Shown: positions 21,895 through 30,853 of the stretch, one piece after another | Layout: every line of letters begins with the position of its first letter | How positions within the stretch are numbered: position 1 is the stretch's first letter | NCBI GenBank assembly: GCA_910575475.1 | Contig: CAJTGD010000004.1 | Location: 142,010-206,009 of the forward strand | Direction: 5' to 3' | DNA length: 64,000 nucleotides | DNA from: Lachnospiraceae bacterium | GTDB taxonomy: Bacteria > Bacillota > Clostridia > Lachnospirales > Lachnospiraceae | Notes under the pieces: generated by a model | What the model was told of the DNA's origin: nothing | Database searches by the model: none | The model's input: only the letters and a program-made list of their open reading frames with translations | Position numbers and translations under genes: made by a program

Positions 21895-22824
21895 CTATCG
21901 GATCAGGGTTCCGGCCTTGCCGTGAACACCTTCTTTTACCTTGTCAAAGGATGTGATCAATGCGCTTCGGCCTTCTCCTTTTTCAATAAATTCAACGGAG
22001 GCCCGGAACTTCGGATACATATTGTAGATACCGAAGTGCCCCTGTTCCATATATTCCTTTGCCTCACTGACCGTGATCTCTCCAAGCTTGATCTCATTTT
22101 CCTGCCCGAAATTGATGCATACCTGCTCCACACTTGTCAAAATGATCAGGATATCGGCGCCCACGCCCTCCGCAAGCTTTCCGGCTGCAAGATCCTTTTC
22201 AATGACCGCGCTGGCCCCTCTTAAATGGTTGTCCTGCTTCATAACCGGAATTCCGCCGCCGCCGCAGGCGATGACAAGCTGGTCTGCATCCAGCAGGGCT
22301 TTGACGGCATCCAGTTCCACGATCTCTACCGGATTGGGGGCGGATACGACCCTGCGGAAGCCTTTGCCGGGTTCTTCAATGATATAGTTTCCTTTTTTGC
22401 GCTCCTCATTGGCCTCCTGGACAGACATATACCGTCCCAGAACCTTGGTGGGGGTGTAGAATGCCTCATCATAAGGATCCACGATGACCTGGGTCAGAAT
22501 GGTGCTGACCGTGCGGTAGATCCCCCGGTTCAGCAGCTCTTCCCGGATCCCGTTCTGCAGGTCATATCCGATATAGCCCTGGCTCATGGCAGAGCAAACA
22601 GACATGGGGGCTGCCGTGTAGTCCGGATGCGCCTTCCCAAATTCATTCATGGCAGTGTGGATCATGCCGACCTGGGGAGCGTTGCTGTGTGTGATCGCGA
22701 TCTGATAGCCTTCCTCCAGAAGATCAGCGATGGATTTTGCGGTTTTCTTTACGGCCACCATCTGTTCCGGGAGCGTAGTGCCCAGAGCACGGTGTCCAAG
22801 TGCGATGACTGCTCGTTTTTTCAT
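21895..22824 (-). CDS. arcC: Carbamate kinase
   Basis: The 309-residue amino acid kinase converts carbamoyl phosphate and ADP to ATP and carbamate, or the reverse. It has ALGHRALGTT at the N-terminus (usually ALGGNAL), ITHSNAPQVG, CSAMSQGYIGYDLQ, RRVVSAPNP, IACGGGGIPV, IEKDLAAGKLAEGVGADILIILT and GSMGPK-like residues are replaced near the end by YNMYPKFRASVEFIEKG. The frame is open to 22911, but ATG 22824 gives the family length. No arginine deiminase or ornithine carbamoyltransferase is adjacent, so it is not part of a classic arc operon. Confidence 0.87.
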   Translation of the reverse strand: MKKRAVIALGHRALGTTLPEQMVAVKKTAKSIADLLEEGYQIAITHSNAPQVGMIHTAMNEFGKAHPDYTAAPMSVCSAMSQGYIGYDLQNGIREELLNRGIYRTVSTILTQVIVDPYDEAFYTPTKVLGRYMSVQEANEERKKGNYIIEEPGKGFRRVVSAPNPVEIVELDAVKALLDADQLVIACGGGGIPVMKQDNHLRGASAVIEKDLAAGKLAEGVGADILIILTSVEQVCINFGQENEIKLGEITVSEAKEYMEQGHFGIYNMYPKFRASVEFIEKGEGRSALITSFDKVKEGVHGKAGTLIR

Positions 22825-22939
22825 ATTCTGTACCAAGCCTTTCTGTATAAAATGATGCCAACAGTACGGTTTTCGCGAATGAATGAGCAGATTGGAGGCT
22901 CCCTGGAGCATCCAGCCGTACCGTTGGAAATGCTGTGTG

Positions 22940-23671
22940 TCAGATCATCCCTCCGTCCAGCCCAATGATCTGTCCGGTCAGATAAGGGTGATTTTCCGCC
23001 AGGTCAAAGACCAGATCCGCTGTTTCCTCCGGCGTTCCGAACCTTCCGGCCGGAACCTCATCCATCAAGGCTCTGCGCTCTTCCTCGGAGAAGCCGGAAT
23101 TCATGTCGGTGTCAATGACTCCGCAGGCAATGGCATTGACCTGGATATTGCTCGGCGCCAGCTCCTTTGCCAGAGCCATGGTCAGCCCGTTCAGCCCGGC
23201 CTTGGAGGCGGAGTAGGCAGCCTCACAGGAGGCGCCGACTCTTCCCCACATGGAAGAAATATTGATGATCTTTCCACTTTTTTGGGAGATCATGTAGGGG
23301 AGGGCGGCACGGGAACAGTAAAAAGCGGAAGACAGGTTCGAATGCAGGATCTCTTCCCAATCCTGGTCTGTCATATCTGTGAGAAGCCCGATATAGGAGA
23401 TCCCGGCATTGTTCACCAGGACATCCGGTCCGTCGCAGATCTTGCGCATTCTGGAAAACATCCGCGCTACATCGGCAGAATTGCCGGCATCTCCAGGTAC
23501 GGCCTCGCAAAAATATCCGTCGGCAAGTAACTGCTTTTTGAGATCATATAATGCTGTGACGGACTGTTTACAATTGATAAATACAAAATATCCGGCCCGG
23601 GCGAAACGAAATGCACAGGCCCGGCCGATACCGCGGGATGCGCCGGTGATCAATATGGATCTTTTTCCCAT
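22940..23671 (-). CDS. SDR-family oxidoreductase (FabG-like)
   Basis: The 243-residue short-chain dehydrogenase has the nucleotide-binding TGASRGIGRACA motif, VNNAG, a catalytic serine in NISSMWG and the YSASK motif (Tyr-x-x-x-Lys), then a GQIIGLDGG C-terminus. ATG 23671 has AAAGGAG 5 bases upstream and is preferred to the longer open frame. It is the first gene of the reverse-strand group with carbamate kinase and shikimate dehydrogenase. It may be a 3-oxoacyl-ACP reductase or a sugar/alcohol dehydrogenase; the substrate is unknown. Confidence 0.88.
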   Translation of the reverse strand: MGKRSILITGASRGIGRACAFRFARAGYFVFINCKQSVTALYDLKKQLLADGYFCEAVPGDAGNSADVARMFSRMRKICDGPDVLVNNAGISYIGLLTDMTDQDWEEILHSNLSSAFYCSRAALPYMISQKSGKIINISSMWGRVGASCEAAYSASKAGLNGLTMALAKELAPSNIQVNAIACGVIDTDMNSGFSEEERRALMDEVPAGRFGTPEETADLVFDLAENHPYLTGQIIGLDGGMI

Positions 23672-23914
23672 GTTACTCCTTTGCTCTAAATCATTACATG
23701 AAATAAGAAAGCTGTGTGATTCATTTCTTATCATACCACTGTTCTGTGTAAATATCTATCAGTTTTTCAACCATTTTGAAGAAGGGATATACCCGGGCTT
23801 TCCTTTTTTGATCTCATCTGATAGAATGTGGTTAGGCTCTGCAGGCTTCCTGTACACGGAGAAAGCCGAGCATTGCGGCAAAAAACCGATTCTAACAGAC
23901 TAGGGGATGTTTTT

Positions 23915-24384
23915 TTGAACACACAGGAAGAAAATCTACAATTGATCAGAGGAGAGGCATTGTCCTACCGGCAGCAGGTCCGGCTGGTGATCCGTCTGAG
24001 CGTCCCGGCGATCCTGGCGGAGATCAGCTCCATCGTGATGCAGTATATCGATGCGGCAATGGTAGGAAGCCTGGGAAAGGATGCGACGGCGTCCATCGGG
24101 CTTGTGACCAGTACCACCTGGTTTGTAGGAGGCTTATGCATCAGTGCGGCCATGGGCTTTTCTGTACAGGCGGCACAGAATATCGGGGCAAAGGAAGAAG
24201 CAGCGGCCAGAGATGTGCTGCGGCAGTCTTTGCTTGCATGTGGGGGATCCGGATCACCATGGCGGCATTTCTGGCGCCCCGCATCGGGCTGACCGGGGTA
24301 TGGATCGCCATGTGCGCGGAGCTTTGCATACGGGGAATCTTGTTTCTGATTCGGCTGTTCCGGGAAAAATGGCTGGAGGTATGA
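23915..24384 (+). pseudogene. MATE transporter gene with large internal deletion
   Basis: Frame 2 from TTG 23915 encodes the start of a MATE protein (VRLVIRLSVPAILAEISSIV, MQYIDAAMVGSLG, about 110 residues to DVLRQSLLA). At about 24235 similarity moves to another frame that encodes only the last 50 or so residues of a MATE protein (WGIRITMAAFLAPRIGLTG, then the C-terminal Arg/Lys-rich end before 24384). Roughly 270 codons of the middle are missing and the ends are out of frame, so no working transporter can be made. It ends directly before the response regulator gene. Confidence 0.8.
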
Positions 24385-24385
24385 T

Positions 24386-25057
24386 ATGGACAAAAAAACA
24401 ATCTTGATCATCGAAGATGATACGGATCTCCAGGACGGCTTAAGCTTTTCCCTGCAGTCCGAGGGGTATCAGACCAGGGCCGCGTCCACTGTAAAAGAGG
24501 GACTGCGGATTTTTCACGACCAGGGATGCGATCTGCTCCTGTTAGACTGCAACCTGCCGGACGGCAACGGATTTGACCTGTGCGCCCGGATTAAAGGGGA
24601 ACTCGATATCCCCATTTTCATGCTTACCGCAAGGGACACGGAGATGGACGAGGTGAAGGCGCTGGAGACCGGCATGGACGACTTTATGAGCAAGCCCTTT
24701 TCCCTCGCGGTCCTGAAGGCAAGGATCAAAAAGCTTCTGCGCAGGGACACGCTGCAGGTTCCGCTCTGTTCCGGCGACATCCGGATCGACCGGAATACCT
24801 GCAAGGTCTATAAAAATCAGACGGAGATCCACTGCAGCAAGACCGAATACCAGCTTTTGCTCTATTTCGTAGAGCATGCGGGGCGTGTCCTTTCCAAGGA
24901 GCAGATTCTGGATTCTGTCTGGGACAGCCAGGGAAACTATGTGGACGAGAACACGGTTTCCGTGAACATCCGCAGGCTTCGGAGCAAGCTCGAGGATGAC
25001 CCGAAGCATCCGGAGCACCTGGTCAATGTGTATGGAATCGGATATATCTGGAAATAA
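24386..25057 (+). CDS. OmpR-family response regulator
   Basis: The 223-residue protein has an N-terminal receiver (IIEDDTDLQDGL acidic pocket, phospho-acceptor Asp in LLLLDCNLPDGNGF near residue 53, TAR at the Thr position, Lys in SKPF). The C-terminal winged helix (about residues 125-223) ends with the SVNIRRLRSKLEDDP...YGIGYIWK pattern. It pairs with the histidine kinase 56 bases downstream. The adjacent ABC transporter ATPase gene makes it resemble BceRS-type peptide-sensing systems. That is inference from context. Confidence 0.93.
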   Translation: MDKKTILIIEDDTDLQDGLSFSLQSEGYQTRAASTVKEGLRIFHDQGCDLLLLDCNLPDGNGFDLCARIKGELDIPIFMLTARDTEMDEVKALETGMDDFMSKPFSLAVLKARIKKLLRRDTLQVPLCSGDIRIDRNTCKVYKNQTEIHCSKTEYQLLLYFVEHAGRVLSKEQILDSVWDSQGNYVDENTVSVNIRRLRSKLEDDPKHPEHLVNVYGIGYIWK

Positions 25058-25113
25058 CTTGTGCGGCTGCGCAGGATATTTCCACACAGTTCCCTGGAAG
25101 GAAGTGTAGAAAA

Positions 25114-26019
25114 ATGACGGGAATCTTGGCAGGAATGCTATTGTTCACAGCAGGGATCGCGGCGGCGGAGCGCTTCCGGAGAAGAAGGATGTACCGGATG
25201 GTCAGCCGGATGCTGGAGCAGGTGCTCAACCGGGAGAAAATCGGGATCTCCGATATCCGGGAGGGAGGGCTGTCCGCCCTTGCCGGGAAAATGATCCGGG
25301 TGCAGGAAACTTTGGAATACGAGGTGGACCAGGCGCAGAAGGAAAAAGAACAGGTGAAGAGCCTGATCTCCAACATGTCCCATCAGCTGAAAACGCCGCT
25401 GAGCAATGTGGTCATGTACCGGGAGTTGCTGGAAACGGAACCGGATGCGGAGCAGAGGGCGGATTTTCTGGAACGGATGCGGCTGCAGCTGGACAAGATC
25501 GACTGGATCCTGCAGTCTCTGTTCAAAATGGTGAAGCTGGAGCAGGACGTGATCCGGTTTGAGACGGAACAGGCGTCCCTGAAGGAAACCCTCGTGAGCG
25601 CCCTCAGCAGCGTATATGAAAAAGCGGAGAAAAAGGAAATCCGCATCGTGACGGAGCCGTTTCCGGACTGCCTGCTTGAACACAATCCGAAATGGACCGC
25701 GGAAGTATTTGTCAATATTTTAGAAAATGCAGTCAAGTATTCGGAGAACGGAAGCCGGATCGAGATTCAGGTCAGACCTTTGGAATTGTTTACGGAAATC
25801 CGGTTCCAGGATCACGGGATCGGGATCCGGAAGGAGGAGCAGAACCGGATCTTCCAGCGCTTTTACAGGAGCCGGGATGTAGAGAACCGGGAAGGGCCCG
25901 GGATCGGCCTGTATCTGTCCCGGATGATCCTGGATAAGGAAAAAGGCTACATGACGGTCGCGTCGGAATACGGAAAGGGGAGCTGCATTTCCGTATTCTT
26001 ACAAAACTGTCAGAATTGA
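25114..26019 (+). CDS. Sensor histidine kinase
   Basis: The 301-residue kinase has one short N-terminal hydrophobic segment (residues 3-17) and almost no extracellular part. It has a coiled linker, the H-box SNMSHQLKTPLSNV (phospho-His near residue 91), and an ATPase domain with the N box (NILENAVKYSENG), G1 (DHGIGIRKEEQ), F box and G2 (GPGIGLYLSRMIL). Small intramembrane-type sensors like this often rely on a neighbouring ABC transporter for signal. Here the following ATPase gene is disrupted, so sensing may be impaired. AAGGAAG lies 9 bases before ATG 25114. Confidence 0.92.
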   Translation: MTGILAGMLLFTAGIAAAERFRRRRMYRMVSRMLEQVLNREKIGISDIREGGLSALAGKMIRVQETLEYEVDQAQKEKEQVKSLISNMSHQLKTPLSNVVMYRELLETEPDAEQRADFLERMRLQLDKIDWILQSLFKMVKLEQDVIRFETEQASLKETLVSALSSVYEKAEKKEIRIVTEPFPDCLLEHNPKWTAEVFVNILENAVKYSENGSRIEIQVRPLELFTEIRFQDHGIGIRKEEQNRIFQRFYRSRDVENREGPGIGLYLSRMILDKEKGYMTVASEYGKGSCISVFLQNCQN

Positions 26020-26221
26020 GTGGGGATTTTGTCAGTACAATGAAAGATTCGCCTGCTATTCTATCTATTAGGAACGAAGCCCGAAGACAGCCGGACACAG
26101 GCTGCGCTGCCGGTGGAAGTCCGCAAATCAGAAGAGCATTCTCGGAAACTCTTTGCATCCAGTCGCAAAGATGGGTGCAAGGGAGTTTACGAGAGTGCTC
26201 CACAAAAAATGGGGTGAAAAA

Positions 26222-26722
26222 ATGGATGTATTGCAGGTGAATCATGTAAGCAAACAATATGGAGAAAAAGAGAATGCGGTTCATGCATTGAGGGACGTTT
26301 CCTTCCGCATCGGACAGGGAGAGTTTGCTGCCATCGTAGGGACTTCCGGCTCCGGAAAGTCCACGCTGCTGAATCTGATCGGCGGTCTGGATGTGCCTTC
26401 CGGGGGAGAGATCATCATAAGGAAGCACAATATCGCGGGCCTGAAACGAAAGGAGCTGACCATCTTCCGGCGGAGAAATATCGGATTCGTGTTCCAGAAT
26501 TACAGTCTGATGCCGGTCCTCAACGTGTATGACAATGTGGCCCTTCCGGTGACCTTTGACAAGGGAAAATATGTAGACCATCCTTATATTGAAGGGCTGC
26601 TCCGGGAATTGGGACTGTGGGAGAAGCGGAAGCGTTTTCCCAATGAGCTGTCCGGGGGTCAGCAGCAGAGGGTGGCGATCGCCCGGGCGCTGGCCAACAA
26701 GCCGGCCCTTATCCTGGCCGAC
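26222..26722 (+). pseudogene. ABC transporter ATP-binding protein, 5' part, cut by the ICE
   Basis: This is the N-terminal 167 residues of a MacB/BceA-type ATPase with Walker A (GTSGSGKST), the Q-loop (FVFQNYSLMPVLNVYDNV), the signature LSGGQQQR and the beginning of Walker B (ALILAD). The next residues should be EPTGNLD, but the frame runs into 11 unrelated residues and stops at 26755. The catalytic Glu, H-loop and D-loop are therefore lost. The 3' part, and the permease expected after it, should lie beyond the far end of the element. ATG 26222 follows a GGGGTG site. Confidence 0.93.
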
Positions 26723-26958
26723 GTAAACTGGACTATGGTTTTTGACTGTATATAGCGTATATTGTGTTTAAAATGATGGAATATAGCTACTTGATACACA
26801 AGGCATGAGAAAAAATGTATATAGAGTAGAGGGAATAAATGTAATGACTGGCAAGGAGTAATGGAGACTTCGGATGCCGGTTTTTTTGTTGGGAAGATAG
26901 CATGGGTGGAGGAAGGATGTGGTGAAATCAAAATGAAAGATAGGAAAGGGGGCTTGAT

Positions 26959-27678
26959 GTGGGAAGAGATATTATAGATATGAACAAGGATGCCTTCTGG
27001 CAGCTCATTGAGGGAGCAAAAGAACAGTGTGGAAGGGATATGGCATTCATGGCACGTTGGTTAGAAGGGCGGTTGCTGGGAATGCAGCCGGAGCAGGTAC
27101 TAAAATACTATGCAGTCCTGAGCGGGTACAAGGAAACCGCTAACAAATATGGCCTTTGGACTGCGGCAGTTCTTATCAAGGAGGATGGCTGCAGCGATGA
27201 CTGGTTTATTGATTTCAGGACATGGCTGATCGCCCAGGGGAAAGAGATCTATATGGCTGCGTTAGAGAATCCGGATTCACTCGCAGGCATAGAACGGTAT
27301 GGGAATTGTGAGTTTGCATCCTTAAACTATGTTGGATATGATGCCTATAAGGAATCGACCGGGCGAAGCATTTATCAGGATTGTACACCTGAAATAGAGA
27401 AAAAGATGCTGGCAGAAGTATCTAAGGAGATCCGGTACCATCCCATGATAGAATATCCCTTAGAAATACCGGATGCGCTGATTGTGTATCCAAAGCTGGG
27501 GGCTATGTTTTCTAAAACCTATAATGCTGAAAGTTACCGCAGTCATTCGATGTGGAATACGTCGCTTCCGGAATTGAAGGAACTGGTAGAAAAGGGTGCG
27601 GATAAGGTACGGAAAATTCGAATGGAAGGAGGGAAAAACAGAGAGAAGAAGAAAAAACGAGACGGCTGGGTCAGATGA
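26959..27678 (+). CDS. DUF4240 domain protein
   Basis: The 239-residue protein begins near MNKDAFWQLIEGAKE and shows the DUF4240 pattern (WLEGRLLGMQPEQVL, LWTAAVLIKEDGCSDDWFIDFRTWLIAQGKEIYMAAL). Members are widespread in bacteria and elements, with no proven function. GTG 26959 has AAGGGGG 8 bases upstream; ATG 26980 is the alternative start. The C-terminus is Lys/Arg-rich. It is the first gene inside the left end of the element. Confidence 0.8.
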   Translation: MGRDIIDMNKDAFWQLIEGAKEQCGRDMAFMARWLEGRLLGMQPEQVLKYYAVLSGYKETANKYGLWTAAVLIKEDGCSDDWFIDFRTWLIAQGKEIYMAALENPDSLAGIERYGNCEFASLNYVGYDAYKESTGRSIYQDCTPEIEKKMLAEVSKEIRYHPMIEYPLEIPDALIVYPKLGAMFSKTYNAESYRSHSMWNTSLPELKELVEKGADKVRKIRMEGGKNREKKKKRDGWVR

Positions 27679-27771
27679 TCCTACAATCCATGGGTTTCAT
27701 GAAAATTCACTTGAAAGCAAACATAGGTTCTGGTATGATATATTACAAAACGAAAATTGAGGAAGATGAAA

Positions 27772-28326
27772 ATGAGTGAAACAAATGTATTTGAAAAATG
27801 TCCTGCTTATCAATCGGAGCATTTCCGCTTAAGAAAAGTGAGGATGGAGGACGCGGAAGGCCTCTTTTCATGCTACAGCAATCCGGAGGCCGCAAAGTAT
27901 TTTAACGGTGACTGCTGCGGCGATGACTTTTATTATACGGATTTCAGCCAGTTTGTGAAATGTATGGAGTTTTGGGAGAGCCGGTATCAGGAAAAGGACT
28001 TTGTCCGTTTTACAATCGTGGATATCGAACTGGAAAAATTGATCGGGATGACAGAAGTCTGTCCTTCTTATAAGTATTCGGTTGACGGACACTGTATGGG
28101 AATCCTGCGTCTTGACCTCCTGCCGGAATATGAAGCCGGAAAAGATATACAGGAATTGTTGGAAATGATCTTAGGGCATGTCTATGAAGACTTCCAGGTT
28201 CATTGTGTGATCATGAAAGCGCAGGAGGATGCGCTGATCAGGAGAAATGTATTGAAAAGCCTGCACTTTGTCCCAGCCCAGGATGAGTGCAGTATTCCGT
28301 TTAAAGATTATTTTATCCGGTACTGA
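27772..28326 (+). CDS. GNAT-family N-acetyltransferase
   Basis: The 184-residue protein resembles RimJ/RimL-type acetyltransferases. It has FRLRKVRMEDAEGLFSCYSNPEAAKYF at the N-terminus, a central beta region (FTIVDIELEKLIGMTEV) and a helical acetyl-CoA region (LPEYEAGKDIQELLEMIL). The C-terminus (NVLKSLHFVPAQDE) corresponds to the usual N-x-x-S/A-x-x-x-x-x-x-x-GF block. The target is unknown. ATG 27772 follows GAGGAAG; a TTG 15 bases upstream overlaps that site and is rejected. It is probably cargo. Confidence 0.8.
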   Translation: MSETNVFEKCPAYQSEHFRLRKVRMEDAEGLFSCYSNPEAAKYFNGDCCGDDFYYTDFSQFVKCMEFWESRYQEKDFVRFTIVDIELEKLIGMTEVCPSYKYSVDGHCMGILRLDLLPEYEAGKDIQELLEMILGHVYEDFQVHCVIMKAQEDALIRRNVLKSLHFVPAQDECSIPFKDYFIRY

Positions 28327-28586
28327 AAAGGAGAAGATGGAAATACATAAAAGTGAATAGATGAAACGTGTTGAAGACAACAGCAGGTGCAGTGTGATCT
28401 TTTGGTCAGTAAAACTGTATCTGCTGTTTATTTTTATAAGGGAATAAGCCAAACAGAGTGTTTGTAAAATGTGCACAGTTTCAGAGGCGCAGGATTGGCA
28501 GTTTCTGTAGATAGCTTTCTCTTCTGGTTAATGGTATAGTGTCGTGCTTGAAGTAGGGAGGATTTTTAAGAAAGGAGAAAAATGAA

Positions 28587-29267
28587 ATGCTGGAATGCGG
28601 CAGAGACGAACAATGGAAGGAAGCGCTGTCACTATGGGTGGACCGGAAGGTGGTCACGCACTTAAAAGAAAACCATTCCCGGTTTGAAGCGATATTGAGG
28701 GAGCAGAGCCAATTGGCTGATAAATATCCTGTGATCGTTCCGTTCTTAGATGGAGAGGGAGCCATGGAACTGACAGATGAGGAACATCAGGCGATCAAAG
28801 AATACCTGAGCATGCGGGAGAAGACAGAACTCCTGATCCGGGAATACCATTATTATTTAGGGCAGGCCACAAATATTCCGCACCTGCAGGAGTTTGGCAT
28901 CCATCGAAATAAGGAACAGAAAACAGGAGAAGGCCGGACAAGCCAGCTTCTGGATCTTTTGGCTGAAAACCAGATCGAGGAAGCGGACCAGGCGCTCCGT
29001 TTCTCCAATCCGGAGTACCAGGCGCGGGTGGAGATGGAGAACGAGGCACAGAAAGCAGTCAGCAGCCTACAGGTAACAGACGGAATGAGGACTGCCATTG
29101 CGCATTATGCGGATGCGATCCATGGACGCTGGCTCACGTTCCTTAAACTTTTTTACCAGTATGCGGTAGATGACATTTTAAATTCATCAAGGGAAGAAAA
29201 GGGGAACGCAGGATTCTTGAAGAGGGTGAAAAGATTCTGGCATTACAGGAAGCGAAACAAGGAATAG
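28587..29267 (+). CDS. Hypothetical ICE protein, helical
   Basis: The 226-residue protein is predicted mostly helical and charged, with no signal peptide or membrane span. I do not recognise a domain. AAAGGAG lies 9 bases before ATG 28587; another ATG at 28582 in a different frame is too close. The C-terminus is basic (RVKRFWHYRKRNKE). A second open frame overlaps its end (29240-29455), so a frameshift near 29200-29260 is possible. Confidence 0.6.
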   Translation: MLECGRDEQWKEALSLWVDRKVVTHLKENHSRFEAILREQSQLADKYPVIVPFLDGEGAMELTDEEHQAIKEYLSMREKTELLIREYHYYLGQATNIPHLQEFGIHRNKEQKTGEGRTSQLLDLLAENQIEEADQALRFSNPEYQARVEMENEAQKAVSSLQVTDGMRTAIAHYADAIHGRWLTFLKLFYQYAVDDILNSSREEKGNAGFLKRVKRFWHYRKRNKE

Positions 29268-29455
29268 CCAAGACCAAAAGGAACAGCTGGAGCAGGGGGA
29301 ATGGGCCGTGCAGCGCCAGAGGGGAGCTTCGCGGAGGAATCTCAAAATATAAAAAGATACTGAACCGAAAAGTGCGGCGCAGATCCAAGGTGCTCTTGCA
29401 AAATGCGGATGATAAAAAGATCTGCAAGACAGGCATGATGGTAGATTTTGCCTGA
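29240..29455 (+). pseudogene. Possible small basic protein or gene remnant without start codon
   Basis: Frame 2 encodes about 71 residues ending in FA and a TGA. The core RGELRGGISKYKKILNRKVR resembles small basic proteins seen in clostridial ICEs. No ATG, GTG or TTG with a ribosome binding site precedes it; upstream the frame stays open into the end of the previous gene. It is either a remnant, a frameshifted tail of that gene, or chance. The remainder of the 348-base gap to 29615 shows nothing else. Confidence 0.35.
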
Positions 29456-29615
29456 CCTGCAGCCCTGCACAGGCTGGTTATATTTGTAACCGTAAGGCTT
29501 AGGAACTGCTGCAGGATCACTTGGGCAGGGCAGTGTTATACGAAGGGGCAGAAAAATCTGCTCCTTCGTATAAATGGATGAATCTAAAAGGTTAGCGGCC
29601 TGAAAGGAGGATGCT

Positions 29616-30317
29616 GTGAAGGAAGAAAAATATAAAGCAAAATGTCCCGGACATGTTCTGATCGCGGATACGGCATATTTGGAGAAGCATGGGAAGGACA
29701 AGAAAAAATACGAGGTAATCGATTACCAGCCCCCATCGGGGTTTCAAATGGGGATCCTGTTAGAACAATTCCAGCATCCCTTTGAAAAGGCATGCATCCG
29801 GTATGCGGTCAACCTCTATTTTGCCCCGGAACAATATCTGGACGCCTGCATGAAACAAGAAGCTGTTACATGGCAGGGTGTTTCACAGAAATGGGCAGAC
29901 ACCGGAAATGCCTGCTACAAGGTCATGGCAGATGAAAGGCAGGAAAACGTCAACACGGAGGCAGATGGAATCTGGAGCCAGTATCAGGAATTTTACAGCT
30001 GTGACGGGGATGCCTGTAAGACGAAAGCAGTACGGATCATCCTTGTGGTGCCGGATGACGAAACGTTTGAGGGGATGAGAAGGCTGGTGTATTCGCTTTT
30101 TGAAGAGGTACGGCCTGTACATTATGAAGAAATAGGGAACCACCTTGGAAAGGAGGAAATGGGGGATGGATGTAAAGCAAGTAAAGGCATTTCCGTCAAA
30201 GGGCAGCTCAAAGAACTGCGGAATGCAAAGCCGGAGAATCGGGTAGAAAAAATGCTGCCTGAAGCAGCAGTAAAAAACCAGAAAGGAAAAGGCTGTAAGA
30301 AGGATCCGGAGCGGTAA
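29616..30317 (+). CDS. Hypothetical ICE protein
   Basis: The 233-residue soluble protein starts at GTG 29616 just after AAAGGAGGATGCT. It has an N-terminal conserved-looking part (KCPGHVLIADTAYLEKHGKD, YQPPSGFQMGILLEQFQHPFEKACIRYAVNLYF) and a Lys-rich C-terminal tail (KNQKGKGCKKDPER). No family is recognised. It stops 10 bases before the end of the convergent XRE regulator. Confidence 0.6.
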   Translation: MKEEKYKAKCPGHVLIADTAYLEKHGKDKKKYEVIDYQPPSGFQMGILLEQFQHPFEKACIRYAVNLYFAPEQYLDACMKQEAVTWQGVSQKWADTGNACYKVMADERQENVNTEADGIWSQYQEFYSCDGDACKTKAVRIILVVPDDETFEGMRRLVYSLFEEVRPVHYEEIGNHLGKEEMGDGCKASKGISVKGQLKELRNAKPENRVEKMLPEAAVKNQKGKGCKKDPER

Positions 30318-30326
30318 GTTCCGGAT

Positions 30327-30590
30327 TCACGTGTGTCCTTCCCTGTCCCTGCCATCAATGAGGTAATCATAGGAAACATGAAAGATCCGGGAAAGGGCCT
30401 GCAGCTCCAGGTCTGTGACATACCGTTGATTCGTTTCAATCCTGGTGATCACATTCTTATCCATGTCATAGCCTGCAAGCTGGAGCAGGTAGGACAGATA
30501 TCTTTGGGAATAATTGTGCTGTTTCCGAAGCTCGATCAGCTGGCGGCTGATGAGGTTCTTCTCACCCGTTTTAGTTCTTGGTTTTGGCAT
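30327..30590 (-). CDS. XRE-family helix-turn-helix regulator
   Basis: The 87-residue DNA-binding protein has a helix-turn-helix of the Cro/C1 type (LIELRKQHNYSQRYLSYLLQLAGYDMDKNVITRIETNQRYVTDLELQALSRIFHVSYDYLI). The frame is open to 30755, but ATG 30590 has AGGAGG 7 bases upstream and matches the domain start. It is the only reverse-strand gene in the element part of the window and may control the element's gene expression. Confidence 0.88.
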   Translation of the reverse strand: MPKPRTKTGEKNLISRQLIELRKQHNYSQRYLSYLLQLAGYDMDKNVITRIETNQRYVTDLELQALSRIFHVSYDYLIDGRDREGHT

Positions 30591-30853
30591 AAGTCTTCCT
30601 CCTAAAATGTCTCGTTTTTTGCACCGTACCATATAGATTTTATCTGGTAATGGGAGAAGTGAGGTTGTAAAAATGAGACAAACAGAATAAGGATCTATAC
30701 ACGGAGATGACAAAAAGGATATAGAATGGAAACTACAGAAGATCGCAGGACGCAAGGCAATAAAAAATGTAGAAATAATAAAGGAATCAGTGTGTGCAGG
30801 GACATCTTACGGATGCTTCCTGCTTTTTCATTTCAGCAAGGGGGATAACAGGT

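Noticed and set aside
26020..26221. Promoter-like TTGTCA and TATTCT before the ABC ATPase
   Set aside because: The boxes are 22 bases apart, too far for a standard sigma-A promoter.
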